64,000 bases of DNA, taken from Amaranthus tricolor. Lineage: Eukaryota; Streptophyta; Magnoliopsida; Caryophyllales; Amaranthaceae. The DNA is taken from contig NC_080061.1 of the NCBI RefSeq assembly GCF_026212465.1, forward strand, positions 19,660,804 to 19,724,803. The letters run 5' to 3'. The position numbers and the translations under genes are program-made. Below the pieces are notes generated by a model that had not been told where the DNA came from, did not search any database, and saw only the letters and a program-made list of their open reading frames with translations. Below, in pieces: positions 39,484 through 54,196 of this stretch. Numbering within the stretch: the stretch's first letter is position 1; each line of letters opens with the position of its first letter.

Positions 39484-42133
39484 TGTAGCAGGAGCGGCAC
39501 TCTCGTTACATAATTAACATTAATAATTATACTTAAGATAATTAATGCGGAAGTGTAAAACGCCGAACTGCTAAAAACCATTTGAAATAAAAAAAATGTT
39601 CAAAACATAAGTAAAAATATATCTTACAACTGAGAAAATATAAAATAAGGTTTACTTAAATACGAAAAAAAACATAAGTACAATATAGTCATCAAGTAAA
39701 ATCATTGAAGCTAAGTCCTCGATAGAATAATTAAAGTTGCGGCCTGGATCGAAACCTGAGCTAATTTTTTTTCCTGCAAAATACTGTCATCCATAATACG
39801 GATGACAGCCGATTAAATCGGTCAGCGATAAAGCCGAGTACAATTTTCTCAATAAGCTTATGATGCGATAGTTAAATCATGCTTACAAAATAATCATCAA
39901 GCACAATATAGAAGGTTATTACTCATTATTGACCTTTACTAAGCCATTAAGTTACATTCTCAATACTTGTAGAAGTTCATTACTGCTACTAAATACTTGG
40001 TAACCTTAATGCTTATTTAATCAAGTTCAATTAAGCCTCATAGCTTTACCATCATAGCACATCACAAGATCACAACAATAATGACAACTGATATATGTAA
40101 GGGTCTGGTTAGGTGAGGACCGTAGTCCTAATTCCTAAATGTGGTGGGAGTCGTCACTCCTCTCAATACTGTTATGCTCGAGACTTCACAGGATGGGTTT
40201 TTCTCGGACCCCCTGTCTGACACCGCATTTTACGTGCCGGCTAACACGGACGCCGGGATTTTACATGTCGGTCCATGGTTCGACGTTACCTTACTATCAG
40301 AGTCATACAATCAATATCATGCAATATCAAACAAGACTCTAAACCGAAATAGTTTACATTCTTATAAGTCAAACTTCCACTAGTCAAATTTTTGACAATT
40401 CTACCCTTTTAGTAGAAACAAATTACTAGTATCTAATAAATTAATATTTAATTAAATAACAAATTTTCGTAGCTATACTAAGATTCCTGAGGCTAAACTA
40501 AGTCATTATTGTGTCATAAATAATCATAACAGTCAAGGGTAATATTTCTAAGTACTTAATAACATATTTTATCAAATAACCAGTAAAATAGTAAAACGGA
40601 TCTATCATCACTATAAAAATAACATAATCCGACAAATTATTAAGGGTCCAAAATCTATATGAAATGAGTTTTCAAGAAAAACAATGCTAAGCATTTTAAC
40701 AAATTTGTTTGACTATTTTACCGATAAACCGATTAATAATTCTTTATAATTACTTGAGTCCAACAAAAAAATATCAAAACACCAAGATGATATGAAATCA
40801 TTTTAAACACATAAGTTTATTTAACTAGTAAAATTAATATATATCTATATTATCATATTAATCAAAAATTTCCATATATATGACTTTTTTTTTTTGAGTG
40901 TCCCAAAAGTATTATTGTTTTGACGAAAATATCACTAAACTGGATATAACTTTAATATTACCATATAAAGTTTAAATGACTAAAATAAAATCATGTTGAT
41001 CATGCTTTTATATTATCGAGTAACCATAAATAAATATCACATAACGAGAGAGTTAAGAAAATGTGTACCATTTTCCTCCGAAGGTGGTGCTAAACCAAGT
41101 AAGAGAATAATAATAGAAAAATAAGAACTTAAGGAAATAAGTTCCAAAAGAAAGTCTTCAAGGTTCCAAGCTTCAAAGAAGTAGATCTTCAATTACCCAA
41201 AAGAAAAAGATATCCAAGCTCCAAAAGATAATACTTGACTTTTTAAAAGTTGATGATTATCGGCTTAAGAAGTGATAAGATCAAGCTCCATCTTCATTTG
41301 ATTCTTCAACAAATAAAAAGGGTATAAAGTTAGTAAGATGTTAATGAAGTGAAGATATAAGAAAGAATGGTAGAAAGATTTGATGATGGGGGTGTAAGTG
41401 ATCTCATGGCTAAGGAGGGGTATTTATAATGGGTTTTGGGCAACTTTTTAGTTCATAAGATTGTATGAAAAAGAAGGTTAACTTGTGTAAGTAATTTAGA
41501 GTGTGTAAGTGAATGTGTAAGAGTTGGAGTGTGTAAGTGGATGTGTAAGAATTTGGAGTGTAGAAGAAGGTTAACTTGTGTAAGGAAATGGTGATAGCTT
41601 GTGTAAGTGATGAACATTATGGATTGATGTAGAAAGAATTTTGATTCATCAAATTTTTGTTCTAGTTTATGCTAGTGAAATGTTTTAGATTAATGGGAAA
41701 GTATGATTAAGGTTTGATTATGAAAATATGAAAGTTTACTTAGAAAATTTTAGTTAAAACTATACTTAAAGTTAATAAAAAAATATAGTTAATTTTTAGG
41801 TATAAAATAATTAAATCAAAGTTTTAAAGTTAAAATGATAAGTAGTAAAGTTAGTTTAAGGAAACGAAATTGAAACGTAACGTTTTAATAAAACCGTAAA
41901 TATAATATTAAAATTTTACTTTTTGTAGTATAAAATAATAAAATAATATTTTAGTGCTTATAAAGAAATTTAAGAATATAAATATATTTTTAAGTTTAAT
42001 ATTTGGAAAAAATTACAAAAATCGGAATAAGGTTTAGGAATTAAAGGTGATTTGAATTAGATAACCAAAGGATTAGGAATTCGAAAAGAAATTTCGGAAG
42101 AAGATTAAGATTAAGAAATTTGAGCCTGTTACA
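39484..42133 (-). repeat. Array LTR2, 2650 bp, shared by units 1 and 2
   Basis: Serves as 5' LTR of unit 1 and 3' LTR of unit 2. T at 40268 (C in LTR1); A at offset 1352. Confidence 0.96.
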
Positions 42134-42167
42134 ACTCTTTCCCCCTTTAGATAGTTTCGTCCCGAAA

Positions 42168-45100
42168 CTAGGACTTACCAAAAAGGTTAGGATAACGCTC
42201 TCTCATGTCGACTTCTTTTTCCCAAGTCGCCTCTTCAACCCCGTGGTTTGACCACAAAACCTTGACCAATGGAATCCTCGAATTTCTCAACTCTTTTACC
42301 CGGGTATCTAAGATCCTGATTGGTCGTTCCTCATACACCAAAGACTCTTCAATCAAAAGCGGCTCGTGAGCTAGAACATGAGACGGATCATGAACATACT
42401 TCCTCAACTGTGAAACATGGAACACATTATGAACTTTTGCTAAACTTGGAGGTAAAGCCAACTCATAAGAAACTTCCTCGACTCTCCTTAGGATCTCAAA
42501 AGGTCCAATAAATTTTGGACTCAACTTTCCTCGAACTCCAAAACGCTGGACACCTCTTGTAGGTGAAACCTTTAGGAAAACCTTGTCGCCAACCTCAAAT
42601 TGCAACATCTTTCGACGATTATCAGCATAACTCTTTTGTCGGCTCTGTGCTGCTCTCATGTTCTGTTGAACAATCTTCAACGCATCAATGGATTCCTGAA
42701 TCACATCTGGACCTTCGGGAATGGTCCTATCCATCAAATCCCAACACAAAGGTACTCGACACTTCCTTCCATAAAGAGCTTCATACGGTGCCATCCTAAT
42801 ACTAGATTGGAAACTGTTGTTGTAGGCGAACTCCACCATCGGTAATTTATCTTCCCAAGAACCCTCAAAGTCCAACACACAACATCTCAAAAGATCCTCT
42901 AAAGTCTGAATAGTTCTCTCAGTCTGACCATCAGTCGCAGGATGAAAAGCAGTACTCAAGCACAACTTACTCCCAAAAGCTTCCTGCAACTTTTCCCAAA
43001 ACCTCGATAAAAACTTCGGATCCCTATCAGAAACAATAGTCCTCGGAACACCATGAAGTCTGACAATCTCTCGGACATAGGCATCTGCTAATTGCTTAGC
43101 CCCCCAAGTATTCTTCATTGGCACAAATCTAGCGACCTTGGTCAATCTATCAACAATGACCCAAATAACATCATTCCCTCGCTGGGTCCTTGGCAGCCCT
43201 ACCACAAAGTCCATAGAAATCGAGTCCCACTTCCAATCTGGGACAGGCAACGGTTGAAGCAACCCTGAACTCTTTTGTCTCTCGAACTTTACCCTCTGGC
43301 AGACTAGGCACTTAGACACAAAATCAGAGACATCTTTCCTTAGACCTTTCCACCAAAATATCTCTCTTATCTCCTCAATCATCTTATCTCGACCTGGATG
43401 CAAATGAAATAAACTTTGATGACCTTCCTTCAAAATCTCAATCTTCAATTCAAATTGATTTGGAACACACAATCTACCGTTCATCCTCAACTCTCCTCTT
43501 TCTCCTAACTCAAAAGCATCAGTCTCATTTTTCTCAACTCTATGGATCAACTCAACAATCTCTGGATCCTCAAGTTGTGCCTCAATTATACGATCAAACA
43601 AAGTGGGTTGTATAGTCATTGCTCCCAAATACTGACCAACCTCGTGTCGACTACAAATCTCTAATCTCAAACTCTGCATCTCACGATACAACTCCCATGG
43701 TACAGACATAATGGCATTCACAGACACTCTCGGTCTCCTACTTAAGGCATCAGCTACCTTATTCGCTTTTCCAGGGTGGTACACAATTTCAAGATCATAA
43801 TCCTTAATAACCTCAAGCCACCGCCTTTGGCGCATGTTCAATTCTTTTTGGTTGAAGACATACCTCAAATTTTGATGATCAGTGTAGATCTTACACGGTA
43901 ACCCATACAAATAATGTCTCCACAACTTCAAAGCAAAGATCACTGCAGCAAGTTCAATGTCATGCACGGGGTAATTCACCTCATGTGGCCTTAACTGCCT
44001 CGATGCATAAGCTATGACCTTTCCTTCTTGCATAAGTACACAACCTAAACCTTCGAATGAAGCATCACAATAGACCTCGAATGGCTTGCTACAATCAGGC
44101 ATTGCTAAAACAGGGGCAGTAGTAAGTCTTTTCTTTAATTCCTCGAAAGCAATTGTGTGCCTCTCATTCCACTGAAATCGTATCCCTTTCTTCAACAGCT
44201 TAAACATGGGACGAGCAACCTTAGAAAAGTTTTCAACATATTTCCTATAGTACCCAGCTAATCCCAAAAAGCTCCGAACTTCAGTCACATTTCTAGGAAT
44301 CGGCTAGTCCGTTATTGCTTTAATCTTCTCAGGATCTACAGAAATTCCACCCTTAGACACCATATGACCTAGAAAAGAAATTTCCTCAAGCCAAAACTCA
44401 CACTTACTAAACTTCCCATACAATTTCTCCTTTCTCAAAAGCTCCAGAATCATTCTCAAGTGTTCTTCATGTTCTTCCCTACTCCTTGAATATACCAAAA
44501 TATCATCGATAAAAACAACCACGAATTTATCCAAATAAGGACGAAGATACCTCTGCATCAAATCCATAAAAGCTGCAGGTGCATTTGTTAACCCAAATGG
44601 CATCACCAAAAACTCATAATGTCCATATCGGGTCCGAAATGCTGTTTTAGAAACATCCTCCTTGGCTATCCTCAATTGATGATATCCAGACCTTAAATCA
44701 ATCTTCGAGAACACACCTGAGCGCCTCTTAGCTGATCAAACAAATCATCTATCCTGGGCAAAGGGTAACGATTCTTAATGGTGATCTTATTAATCTCCCT
44801 ATAATCAATACACAATCTCATCGTTCCATCCTTCTTCTTCACAAACAGAACAGGGGCTCCCCAGGGTGACACACTAGGTCGGATAAAACCTTTCTCCAAT
44901 AACTCATCTAATTGCTTTTTCAATTCGGCTAACTCAGCTGGAGCAAAACGGTACGGAGTCCTAGAGATAGGGGTAGCATCAGGAATTAGATCTATATGAA
45001 AGTCAACCTCTCTCCTTGGAGGTAAACCAGGTAGATCCTCAGGGAAAACATCAGGGTAATCACAAACAATTGGGGTTTCCTCAAGACTTAACTTGATTTT

Positions 45101-46507
45101 CTCCTCACTACTAGCAATAAAACACAAATATCCCTTATCTCCATGTTTAATCATCTCAATGGCTTGAACTGCAGAAATGGTCTGAATGGGAAACACAGAA
45201 TTCTTCCTAATCAAACATTCTCCACCTGGAGCCTTAACCCGAACGATCTTCTCTTTACACAAAATCTCCGCATGATGACGTCCCAACCAGTCCATCCCCA
45301 AAATAATATCATATGTACCCAACTCAAACACTATTAAATCGGCAGGTAGATGGTTGTCCGAAATCTTAAGTGGGAAATTAGGAAAGATACGGTCACACAG
45401 GAATGGTGAACCGTCAGGTAATAGAATTTGGAGATTAAATTTTTGAGGTTCAAGAGAGATAGAGGATTTATGAAGGAAAGAAGAAGAGATAAAAGATCGG
45501 TCAGCTCCTGAATCAAAAAGAATATGAGCCAAAGAGTCTCCTACGACAAAGTGACCAGAAATGACCTTACCCTCAAACGCCTGATGAAGATTGTCTACAT
45601 GGTTGCTAATAGCGTGCAAACCGGCAATCCTCCTAGCTGCAATACTCTGAACATTTCCCGAAGAACTAGGAGCTCCATAATTACCAGTACTACTAGCTCC
45701 CAACTGGATCCCTTCTCGGCAGTTAGTGGAAACATGACCCTCCTTTTTGCATTTGAAGCAGATGATCTTCCCAGTGCATGAACGACCTCGGTGATCCTTA
45801 CCACATAAGCGACACTTCCAAACTGTGACTCTTGTTGAAGTGGTTGGTTGGAACGGCTTGCGATCCCAATTGGTCGGCTTCTTGTTCCTGTTGTTGTTGC
45901 CTCCACTAAATTTTCTTTTGTTGGTGTTGTCCTCCTTGTCAAGGATCCTCTCATACTCAAGCGCTCGATCGTAGAGATCTCGGAAGTCAGAATACTTCCC
46001 AATCCCCTTTTGGATCTTAAGATTAAGACCCTCAAAGAAGTGGGATGCACGAACACTTTCTTTGCTTACAATGTCAGAAGCAAATCGAGACAGCTCATTG
46101 AACTTATAACTGTACTCAATCACGGTCATAAGACCCTGACGAAGATGTAAGAACTCATTCTCCTTTTTCCGTTGGAGTGATGGAGGATAGAATTGTTGAC
46201 GAAGAGTTATAAGGAAATCATCCCAAAAGGTATCAGTCATAGTGGCCTTGATAGAACGCCACCATAACTCTGCTGGACCAGATAGGTAGAAGGAAGCCAG
46301 CTTTACTTTTAGGTGTGCTGGACAGTTAATGACCTCTAAAAGTTTCTCCATCTCTGCGAGCCAATTTTCGAAGCGAACCGGATCAGCTTCTCCGTTGTAT
46401 TGCGGCGGTCGATGATATGCCATATTCTTAAAGTATTTCCCGTCGTCATTGGCCTCTTGAGCCTGATTCTCCATGAGGGTGATCAGTCGCTCATTTGTCC
46501 TTTCCAT
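42168..46507 (-). pseudogene. Gypsy gag-pol, unit 2: same two breaks as unit 1
   Basis: Same coding content and order as unit 1; I found no coding difference from it. (AC)3 frameshift at 44711-44716 and TAG at 44304-44306 (codon 734). The catalytic motifs of protease, reverse transcriptase, RNase H and integrase remain readable. Polypurine tract at 42134-42150, directly before LTR2. Confidence 0.95.
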
Positions 46508-46826
46508 CCGAGCTAGTTGTGCTTCTAGCTCTCGAACTCTAGCTTCGTGATCAGATGAAGTTACGCCATTTCTTACCTAAAAAAAATTTTTAAACATGTG
46601 ATTGACTTTCACATTAACTTAATTAATCTGGCACGTAATTTTACACATAGTCACATAAGCACATAGAAAACAAATAGAATTTTTAGGAAGACTTGTTTTG
46701 AAAATCATTTGAAATTCTTTTCTTTTTTTCTTCTTTTTTTTTTTTAATTTATATATATGTATTTTTTTTTAGTCAGCTATCGAGCCTTTCACATGGAACT
46801 AAAATTCCAAGATTCGAGTAACTTTA

Positions 46827-46838
46827 GCTCTGATACCA
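46827..46838 (-). other. Primer-binding site, unit 2 (tRNA-iMet)
   Basis: TGGTATCAGAGC on the minus strand, two bases from LTR3. Confidence 0.95.
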
Positions 46839-46840
46839 CG

Positions 46841-49490
46841 TGTAGCAGGAGCGGCACTCTCGTTACATAATTAACATTAATAATTATACTTAAGATAATT
46901 AATGCGGAAGTGTAAAACGCCGAACTGCTAAAAACCATTTGAAATAAAAAAAATGTTCAAAACATAAGTAAAAATATATCTTACAACTGAGAAAATATAA
47001 AATAAGGTTTACTTAAATACGAAAAAAAACATAAGTACAATATAGTCATCAAGTAAAATCATTGAAGCTAAGTCCTCGATAGAATAATTAAAGTTGCGGC
47101 CTGGATCGAAACCTGAGCTAATTTTTTTTCCTGCAAAATACTGTCATCCATAATACGGATGACAGCCGATTAAATCGGTCAGCGATAAAGCCGAGTACAA
47201 TTTTCTCAATAAGCTTATGATGCGATAGTTAAATCATGCTTACAAAATAATCATCAAGCACAATATAGAAGGTTATTACTCATTATTGACCTTTACTAAG
47301 CCATTAAGTTACATTCTCAATACTTGTAGAAGTTCATTACTGCTACTAAATACTTGGTAACCTTAATGCTTATTTAATCAAGTTCAATTAAGCCTCATAG
47401 CTTTACCATCATAGCACATCACAAGATCACAACAATAATGACAACTGATATATGTAAGGGTCTGGTTAGGTGAGGACCGTAGTCCTAATTCCTAAATGTG
47501 GTGGGAGTCGTCACTCCTCTCAATACTGTTATGCTCGAGACTTCACAGGATGGGTTTTTCTCGGACCCCCTGTCTGACACCGCATTTTACGTGCCGGCTA
47601 ACACGGACGCCGGGATTTTACATGTCGGTCCATGGTTCGACGTTACCTTACTATCAGAGTCATACAATCAATATCATGCAATATCAAACAAGACTCTAAA
47701 CCGAAATAGTTTACATTCTTATAAGTCAAACTTCCACTAGTCAAATTTTTGACAATTCTACCCTTTTAGTAGAAACAAATTACTAGTATCTAATAAATTA
47801 ATATTTAATTAAATAACAAATTTTCGTAGCTATACTAAGATTCCTGAGGCTAAACTAAGTCATTATTGTGTCATAAATAATCATAACAGTCAAGGGTAAT
47901 ATTTCTAAGTACTTAATAACATATTTTATCAAATAACCAGTAAAATAGTAAAACGGATCTATCATCACTATAAAAATAACATAATCCGACAAATTATTAA
48001 GGGTCCAAAATCTATATGAAATGAGTTTTCAAGAAAAACAATGCTAAGCATTTTAACAAATTTGTTTGACTATTTTACCGATAAACCGATTAATAATTCT
48101 TTATAATTACTTGAGTCCAACAAAAAAATATCAAAACACCAAGATGATATGAAATCATTTTAAACACATAAGTTTATTTAACTAGTAAAATTCATATATA
48201 TCTATATTATCATATTAATCAAAAATTTCCATATATATGACTTTTTTTTTTTGAGTGTCCCAAAAGTATTATTGTTTTGACGAAAATATCACTAAACTGG
48301 ATATAACTTTAATATTACCATATAAAGTTTAAATGACTAAAATAAAATCATGTTGATCATGCTTTTATATTATCGAGTAACCATAAATAAATATCACATA
48401 ACGAGAGAGTTAAGAAAATGTGTACCATTTTCCTCCGAAGGTGGTGCTAAACCAAGTAAGAGAATAATAATAGAAAAATAAGAACTTAAGGAAATAAGTT
48501 CCAAAAGAAAGTCTTCAAGGTTCCAAGCTTCAAAGAAGTAGATCTTCAATTACCCAAAAGAAAAAGATATCCAAGCTCCAAAAGATAATACTTGACTTTT
48601 TAAAAGTTGATGATTATCGGCTTAAGAAGTGATAAGATCAAGCTCCATCTTCATTTGATTCTTCAACAAATAAAAAGGGTATAAAGTTAGTAAGATGTTA
48701 ATGAAGTGAAGATATAAGAAAGAATGGTAGAAAGATTTGATGATGGGGGTGTAAGTGATCTCATGGCTAAGGAGGGGTATTTATAATGGGTTTTGGGCAA
48801 CTTTTTAGTTCATAAGATTGTATGAAAAAGAAGGTTAACTTGTGTAAGTAATTTAGAGTGTGTAAGTGAATGTGTAAGAGTTGGAGTGTGTAAGTGGATG
48901 TGTAAGAATTTGGAGTGTAGAAGAAGGTTAACTTGTGTAAGGAAATGGTGATAGCTTGTGTAAGTGATGAACATTATGGATTGATGTAGAAAGAATTTTG
49001 ATTCATCAAATTTTTGTTCTAGTTTATGCTAGTGAAATGTTTTAGATTAATGGGAAAGTATGATTAAGGTTTGATTATGAAAATATGAAAGTTTACTTAG
49101 AAAATTTTAGTTAAAACTATACTTAAAGTTAATAAAAAAATATAGTTAATTTTTAGGTATAAAATAATTAAATCAAAGTTTTAAAGTTAAAATGATAAGT
49201 AGTAAAGTTAGTTTAAGGAAACGAAATTGAAACGTAACGTTTTAATAAAACCGTAAATATAATATTAAAATTTTACTTTTTGTAGTATAAAATAATAAAA
49301 TAATATTTTAGTGCTTATAAAGAAATTTAAGAATATAAATATATTTTTAAGTTTAATATTTGGAAAAAATTACAAAAATCGGAATAAGGTTTAGGAATTA
49401 AAGGTGATTTGAATTAGATAACCAAAGGATTAGGAATTCGAAAAGAAATTTCGGAAGAAGATTAAGATTAAGAAATTTGAGCCTGTTACA
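46841..49490 (-). repeat. Array LTR3, 2650 bp, shared by units 2 and 3
   Basis: T at the LTR1-specific site; C at 48193 (offset 1352), a variant shared only with LTR5. Confidence 0.96.
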
Positions 49491-49524
49491 ACTCTTTCCC
49501 CCTTTAGATAGTTTCGTCCCGAAA

Positions 49525-52500
49525 CTAGGACTTACCAAAAAGGTTAGGATAACGCTCTCTCATGTCGACTTCTTTTTCCCAAGTCGCCTCTTCAACCCCG
49601 TGGTTTGACCACAAAACCTTGACCAATGGAATCCTCGAATTTCTCAACTCTTTTACTCGGGTATCTAAGATCCTGATTGGTCGTTCCTCATACACCAAAG
49701 ACTCTTCAATCAAAAGCGGCTCGTGAGCTAGAACATGAGACGGATCATGAACATACTTCCTCAACTGTGAAACATGGAACACATTATGAACTTTTGCTAA
49801 ACTTGGAGGTAAAGCCAACTCATAAGAAACTTCCTCGACTCTCCTTAGGATCTCAAAAGGTCCAATAAATTTTGGACTCAACTTTCCTCGAACTCCAAAA
49901 CGCTGGACACCTCTTGTAGGTGAAACCTTTAGGAAAACCTTGTCGCCAACCTCAAATTGCAACATCTTTCGACGATTATCAGCATAACTCTTTTGTCGGC
50001 TCTGTGCTGCTCTCATGTTCTGTTGAACAATCTTCAACGCATCAATGGATTCCTGAATCACATCTGGACCTTCGGGAATGGTCCTATCCATCAAATCCCA
50101 ACACAAAGGTACTCGACACTTCCTTCCATAAAGAGCTTCATACGGTGCCATCCTAATACTAGATTGGAAACTGTTGTTGTAGGCGAACTCCACCATCGGT
50201 AATTTATCTTCCCAAGAACCCTCAAAGTCCAACACACAACATCTCAAAAGATCCTCTAAAGTCTGAATAGTTCTCTCAGTCTGACCATCAGTCGCAGGAT
50301 GAAAAGCAGTACTCAAGCACAACTTACTCCCAAAAGCTTCCTGCAACTTTTCCCAAAACCTCGATAAAAACTTCGGATCCCTATCAGAAACAATAGTCCT
50401 CGGAACACCATGAAGTCTGACAATCTCTCGGACATAGGCATCTGCTAATTGCTTAGCCCCCCAAGTATTCTTCATTGGCACAAATCTAGCGACCTTGGTC
50501 AATCTATCAACAATGACCCAAATAACATCATTCCCTCGCTGGGTCCTTGGCAGCCCTACCACAAAGTCCATAGAAATCGAGTCCCACTTCCAATCTGGGA
50601 CAGGCAACGGTTGAAGCAACCCTGAACTCTTTTGTCTCTCGAACTTTACCCTCTGGCAGACTAGGCACTTAGACACAAAATCAGAGACATCTTTCCTTAG
50701 ACCTTTCCACCAAAATATCTCTCTTATCTCCTCAATCATCTTATCTCGACCTGGATGCAAATGAAATAAACTTTGATGACCTTCCTTCAAAATCTCAATC
50801 TTCAATTCAAATTGATTTGGAACACACAATCTACCGTTCATCCTCAACTCTCCTCTTTCTCCTAACTCAAAAGCATCAGTCTCATTTTTCTCAACTCTAT
50901 GGATCAACTCAACAATCTCTGGATCCTCAAGTTGTGCCTCAATTATACGATCAAACAAAGTGGGTTGTATAGTCATTGCTCCCAAATACTGACCAACCTC
51001 GTGTCGACTACAAATCTCTAATCTCAAACTCTGCATCTCACGATACAACTCCCATGGTACAGACATAATGGCATTCACAGACACTCTCGGTCTCCTACTT
51101 AAGGCATCAGCTACCTTATTCGCTTTTCCAGGGTGGTACACAATTTCAAGATCATAATCCTTAATAACCTCAAGCCACCGCCTTTGGCGCATGTTCAATT
51201 CTTTTTGGTTGAAGACATACCTCAAATTTTGATGATCAGTGTAGATCTTACACGGTAACCCATACAAATAATGTCTCCACAACTTCAAAGCAAAGATCAC
51301 TGCAGCAAGTTCAATGTCATGCACGGGGTAATTCACCTCATGTGGCCTTAACTGCCTCGATGCATAAGCTATGACCTTTCCTTCTTGCATAAGTACACAA
51401 CCTAAACCTTCGAATGAAGCATCACAATAGACCTCGAATGGCTTGCTACAATCAGGCATTGCTAAAACAGGGGCAGTAGTAAGTCTTTTCTTTAATTCCT
51501 CGAAAGCAATTGTGTGCCTCTCATTCCACTGAAATCGTATCCCTTTCTTCAACAGCTTAAACATGGGACGAGCAACCTTAGAAAAGTTTTCAACATATTT
51601 CCTATAGTACCCAGCTAATCCCAAAAAGCTCCGAACTTCAGTCACATTTCTAGGAATCGGCTAGTCCGTTATTGCTTTAATCTTCTCAGGATCTACAGAA
51701 ATTCCACCCTTAGACACCATATGACCTAGAAAAGAAATTTCCTCAAGCCAAAACTCACACTTACTAAACTTCCCATACAATTTCTCCTTTCTCAAAAGCT
51801 CCAGAATCATTCTCAAGTGTTCTTCATGTTCTTCCTTACTCCTTGAATATACCAAAATATCATCGATAAAAACAACCACGAATTTATCCAAATAAGGACG
51901 AAGATACCTCTGCATCAAATCCATAAAAGCTGCAGGTGCATTTGTTAACCCAAATGGCATCACCAAAAACTCATAATGTCCATATCGGGTCCGAAATGCT
52001 GTTTTAGAAACATCCTCCTTGGCTATCCTCAATTGATGATATCCAGACCTTAAATCAATCTTCGAGAACACCTGAGCGCCTCTTAGCTGATCAAACAAAT
52101 CATCTATCCTGGGCAAAGGGTAACGATTCTTAATGGTGATCTTATTAATCTCCCTATAATCAATACACAATCTCATCGTTCCATCCTTCTTCTTCACAAA
52201 CAGAACAGGGGCTCCCCAGGGTGACACACTAGGTCGGATAAAACCTTTCTCCAATAACTCATCTAATTGCTTTTTCAATTCGGCTAACTCAGCTGGAGCA
52301 AAACGGTACGGAGTCCTAGAGATAGGGGTAGCATCAGGAATTAGATCTATATGAAAGTCAACCTCTCTCCTTGGAGGTAAACCAGGTAGATCCTCAGGGA
52401 AAACATCAGGGTAATCACAAACAATTGGGGGTTTCCTCAAGACTTAACTTGATTTTCTCCTCACTACTAGCAATAAAACACAAATATCCCTTATCTCCAT

Positions 52501-53863
52501 GTTTAATCATCTCAATGGCTTGAACTGCAGAAATGGTCTGAATGGGAAACACAGAATTCTTCCTAATCAAACATTCTCCACCTGGAGCCTTAACCCGAAC
52601 GATCTTCTCTTTACACAAAATCTCCGCATGATGACGTCCCAACCAGTCCATCCCCAAAATAATATCATATGTACCCAACTCAAACACTATTAAATCGGCA
52701 GGTAGATGGTTGTCCGAAATCTTAAGTGGGAAATTAGGAAAGATACGGTCACACAGGAATGGTGAACCGTCAGGTAATAGAATTTGGAGATTAAATTTTT
52801 GAGGTTCAAGAGAGATAGAGGATTTATGAAGGAAAGAAGAAGAGATAAAAGATCGGTCAGCTCCTGAATCAAAAAGAATATGAGCCAAAGAGTCTCCTAC
52901 GACAAAGTGACCAGAAATGACCTTACCCTCAAACGCCTGATGAAGATTGTCTACATGGTTGCTAATAGCGTGCAAACCGGCAATCCTCCTAGCTGCAATA
53001 CTCTGAACATTTCCCGAAGAACTAGGAGCTCCATAATTACCAGTACTACTAGCTCCCAACTGGATCCCTTCTCGGCAGTTAGTGGAAACATGACCCTCCT
53101 TTTTGCATTTGAAGCAGATGATCTTCCCAGTGCATGAACGACCTCGGTGATCCTTACCACATAAGCGACACTTCCAAACTGTGACTCTTGTTGAAGTGGT
53201 TGGTTGGAACGGCTTGCGATCCCAATTGGTCGGCTTCTTGTTCCTGTTGTTGTTGCCTCCACTAAATTTTCTTTTGTTGGTGTTGTCCTCCTTGTCAAGG
53301 ATCCTCTCATACTCAAGCGCTCGATCGTAGAGATCTCGGAAGTCAGAATACTTCCCAATCCCCTTTTGGATCTTAAGATTAAGACCCTCAAAGAAGTGGG
53401 ATGCACGAACACTTTCTTTGCTTACAATGTCAGAAGCAAATCGAGACAGCTCATTGAACTTATAACTGTACTCAATCACGGTCATAAGACCCTGACGAAG
53501 ATGTAAGAACTCATTCTCCTTTTTCCGTTGGAGTGATGGAGGATAGAATTGTTGACGAAGAGTTATAAGGAAATCATCCCAAAAGGTATCAGTCATAGTG
53601 GCCTTGATAGAACGCCATCATAACTCTGCTGGACCAGATAGGTAGAAGGAAGCCAGCTTTACTTTTAGGTGTGCTGGACAGTTAATGACCTCTAAAAGTT
53701 TCTCCATCTCTGCGAGCCAATTTTCGAAGCGAACCGGATCAGCTTCTCCGTTGTATTGCGGCGGTCGATGATATGCCATATTCTTAAAGTATTTCCCGTC
53801 GTCATTGGCCTCTTGAGCCTGATTCTCCATGAGGGTGATCAGTCGCTCATTTGTCCTTTCCAT
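49525..53863 (-). pseudogene. Gypsy gag-pol, unit 3: different set of breaks
   Basis: Shares TAG at 51661-51663 (codon 734) with the other units but has (AC)2 near 52065-52070, so its reverse transcriptase frame is continuous through [17 protein letters not shown]. It has its own breaks: one extra G in the run at 52427-52431, which shifts frame in the protease/RT linker, and TGA at 53618-53620 replacing Trp82 of Gag. It also has a private change at about 51837 giving SKEE for SREE. It shares T at 49657 with unit 4 (C in units 1 and 2). Confidence 0.95.
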
Positions 53864-54182
53864 CCGAGCTAGTTGTGCTTCTAGCTCTCGAACTCTAGCT
53901 TCGTGATCAGATGAAGTTACGCCATTTCTTACCTAAAAAAAATTTTTAAACATGTGATTGACTTTCACATTAACTTAATTAATCTGGCACGTAATTTTAC
54001 ACATAGTCACATAAGCACATAGAAAACAAATAGAATTTTTAGGAAGACTTGTTTTGAAAATCATTTGAAATTCTTTTCTTTTTTTCTTCTTTTTTTTTTT
54101 TAATTTATATATATGTATTTTTTTTTAGTCAGCTATCGAGCCTTTCACATGGAACTAAAATTCCAAGATTCGAGTAACTTTA

Positions 54183-54194
54183 GCTCTGATACCA
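54183..54194 (-). other. Primer-binding site, unit 3 (tRNA-iMet)
   Basis: TGGTATCAGAGC on the minus strand, two bases from LTR4. Confidence 0.95.
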
Positions 54195-54196
54195 CG

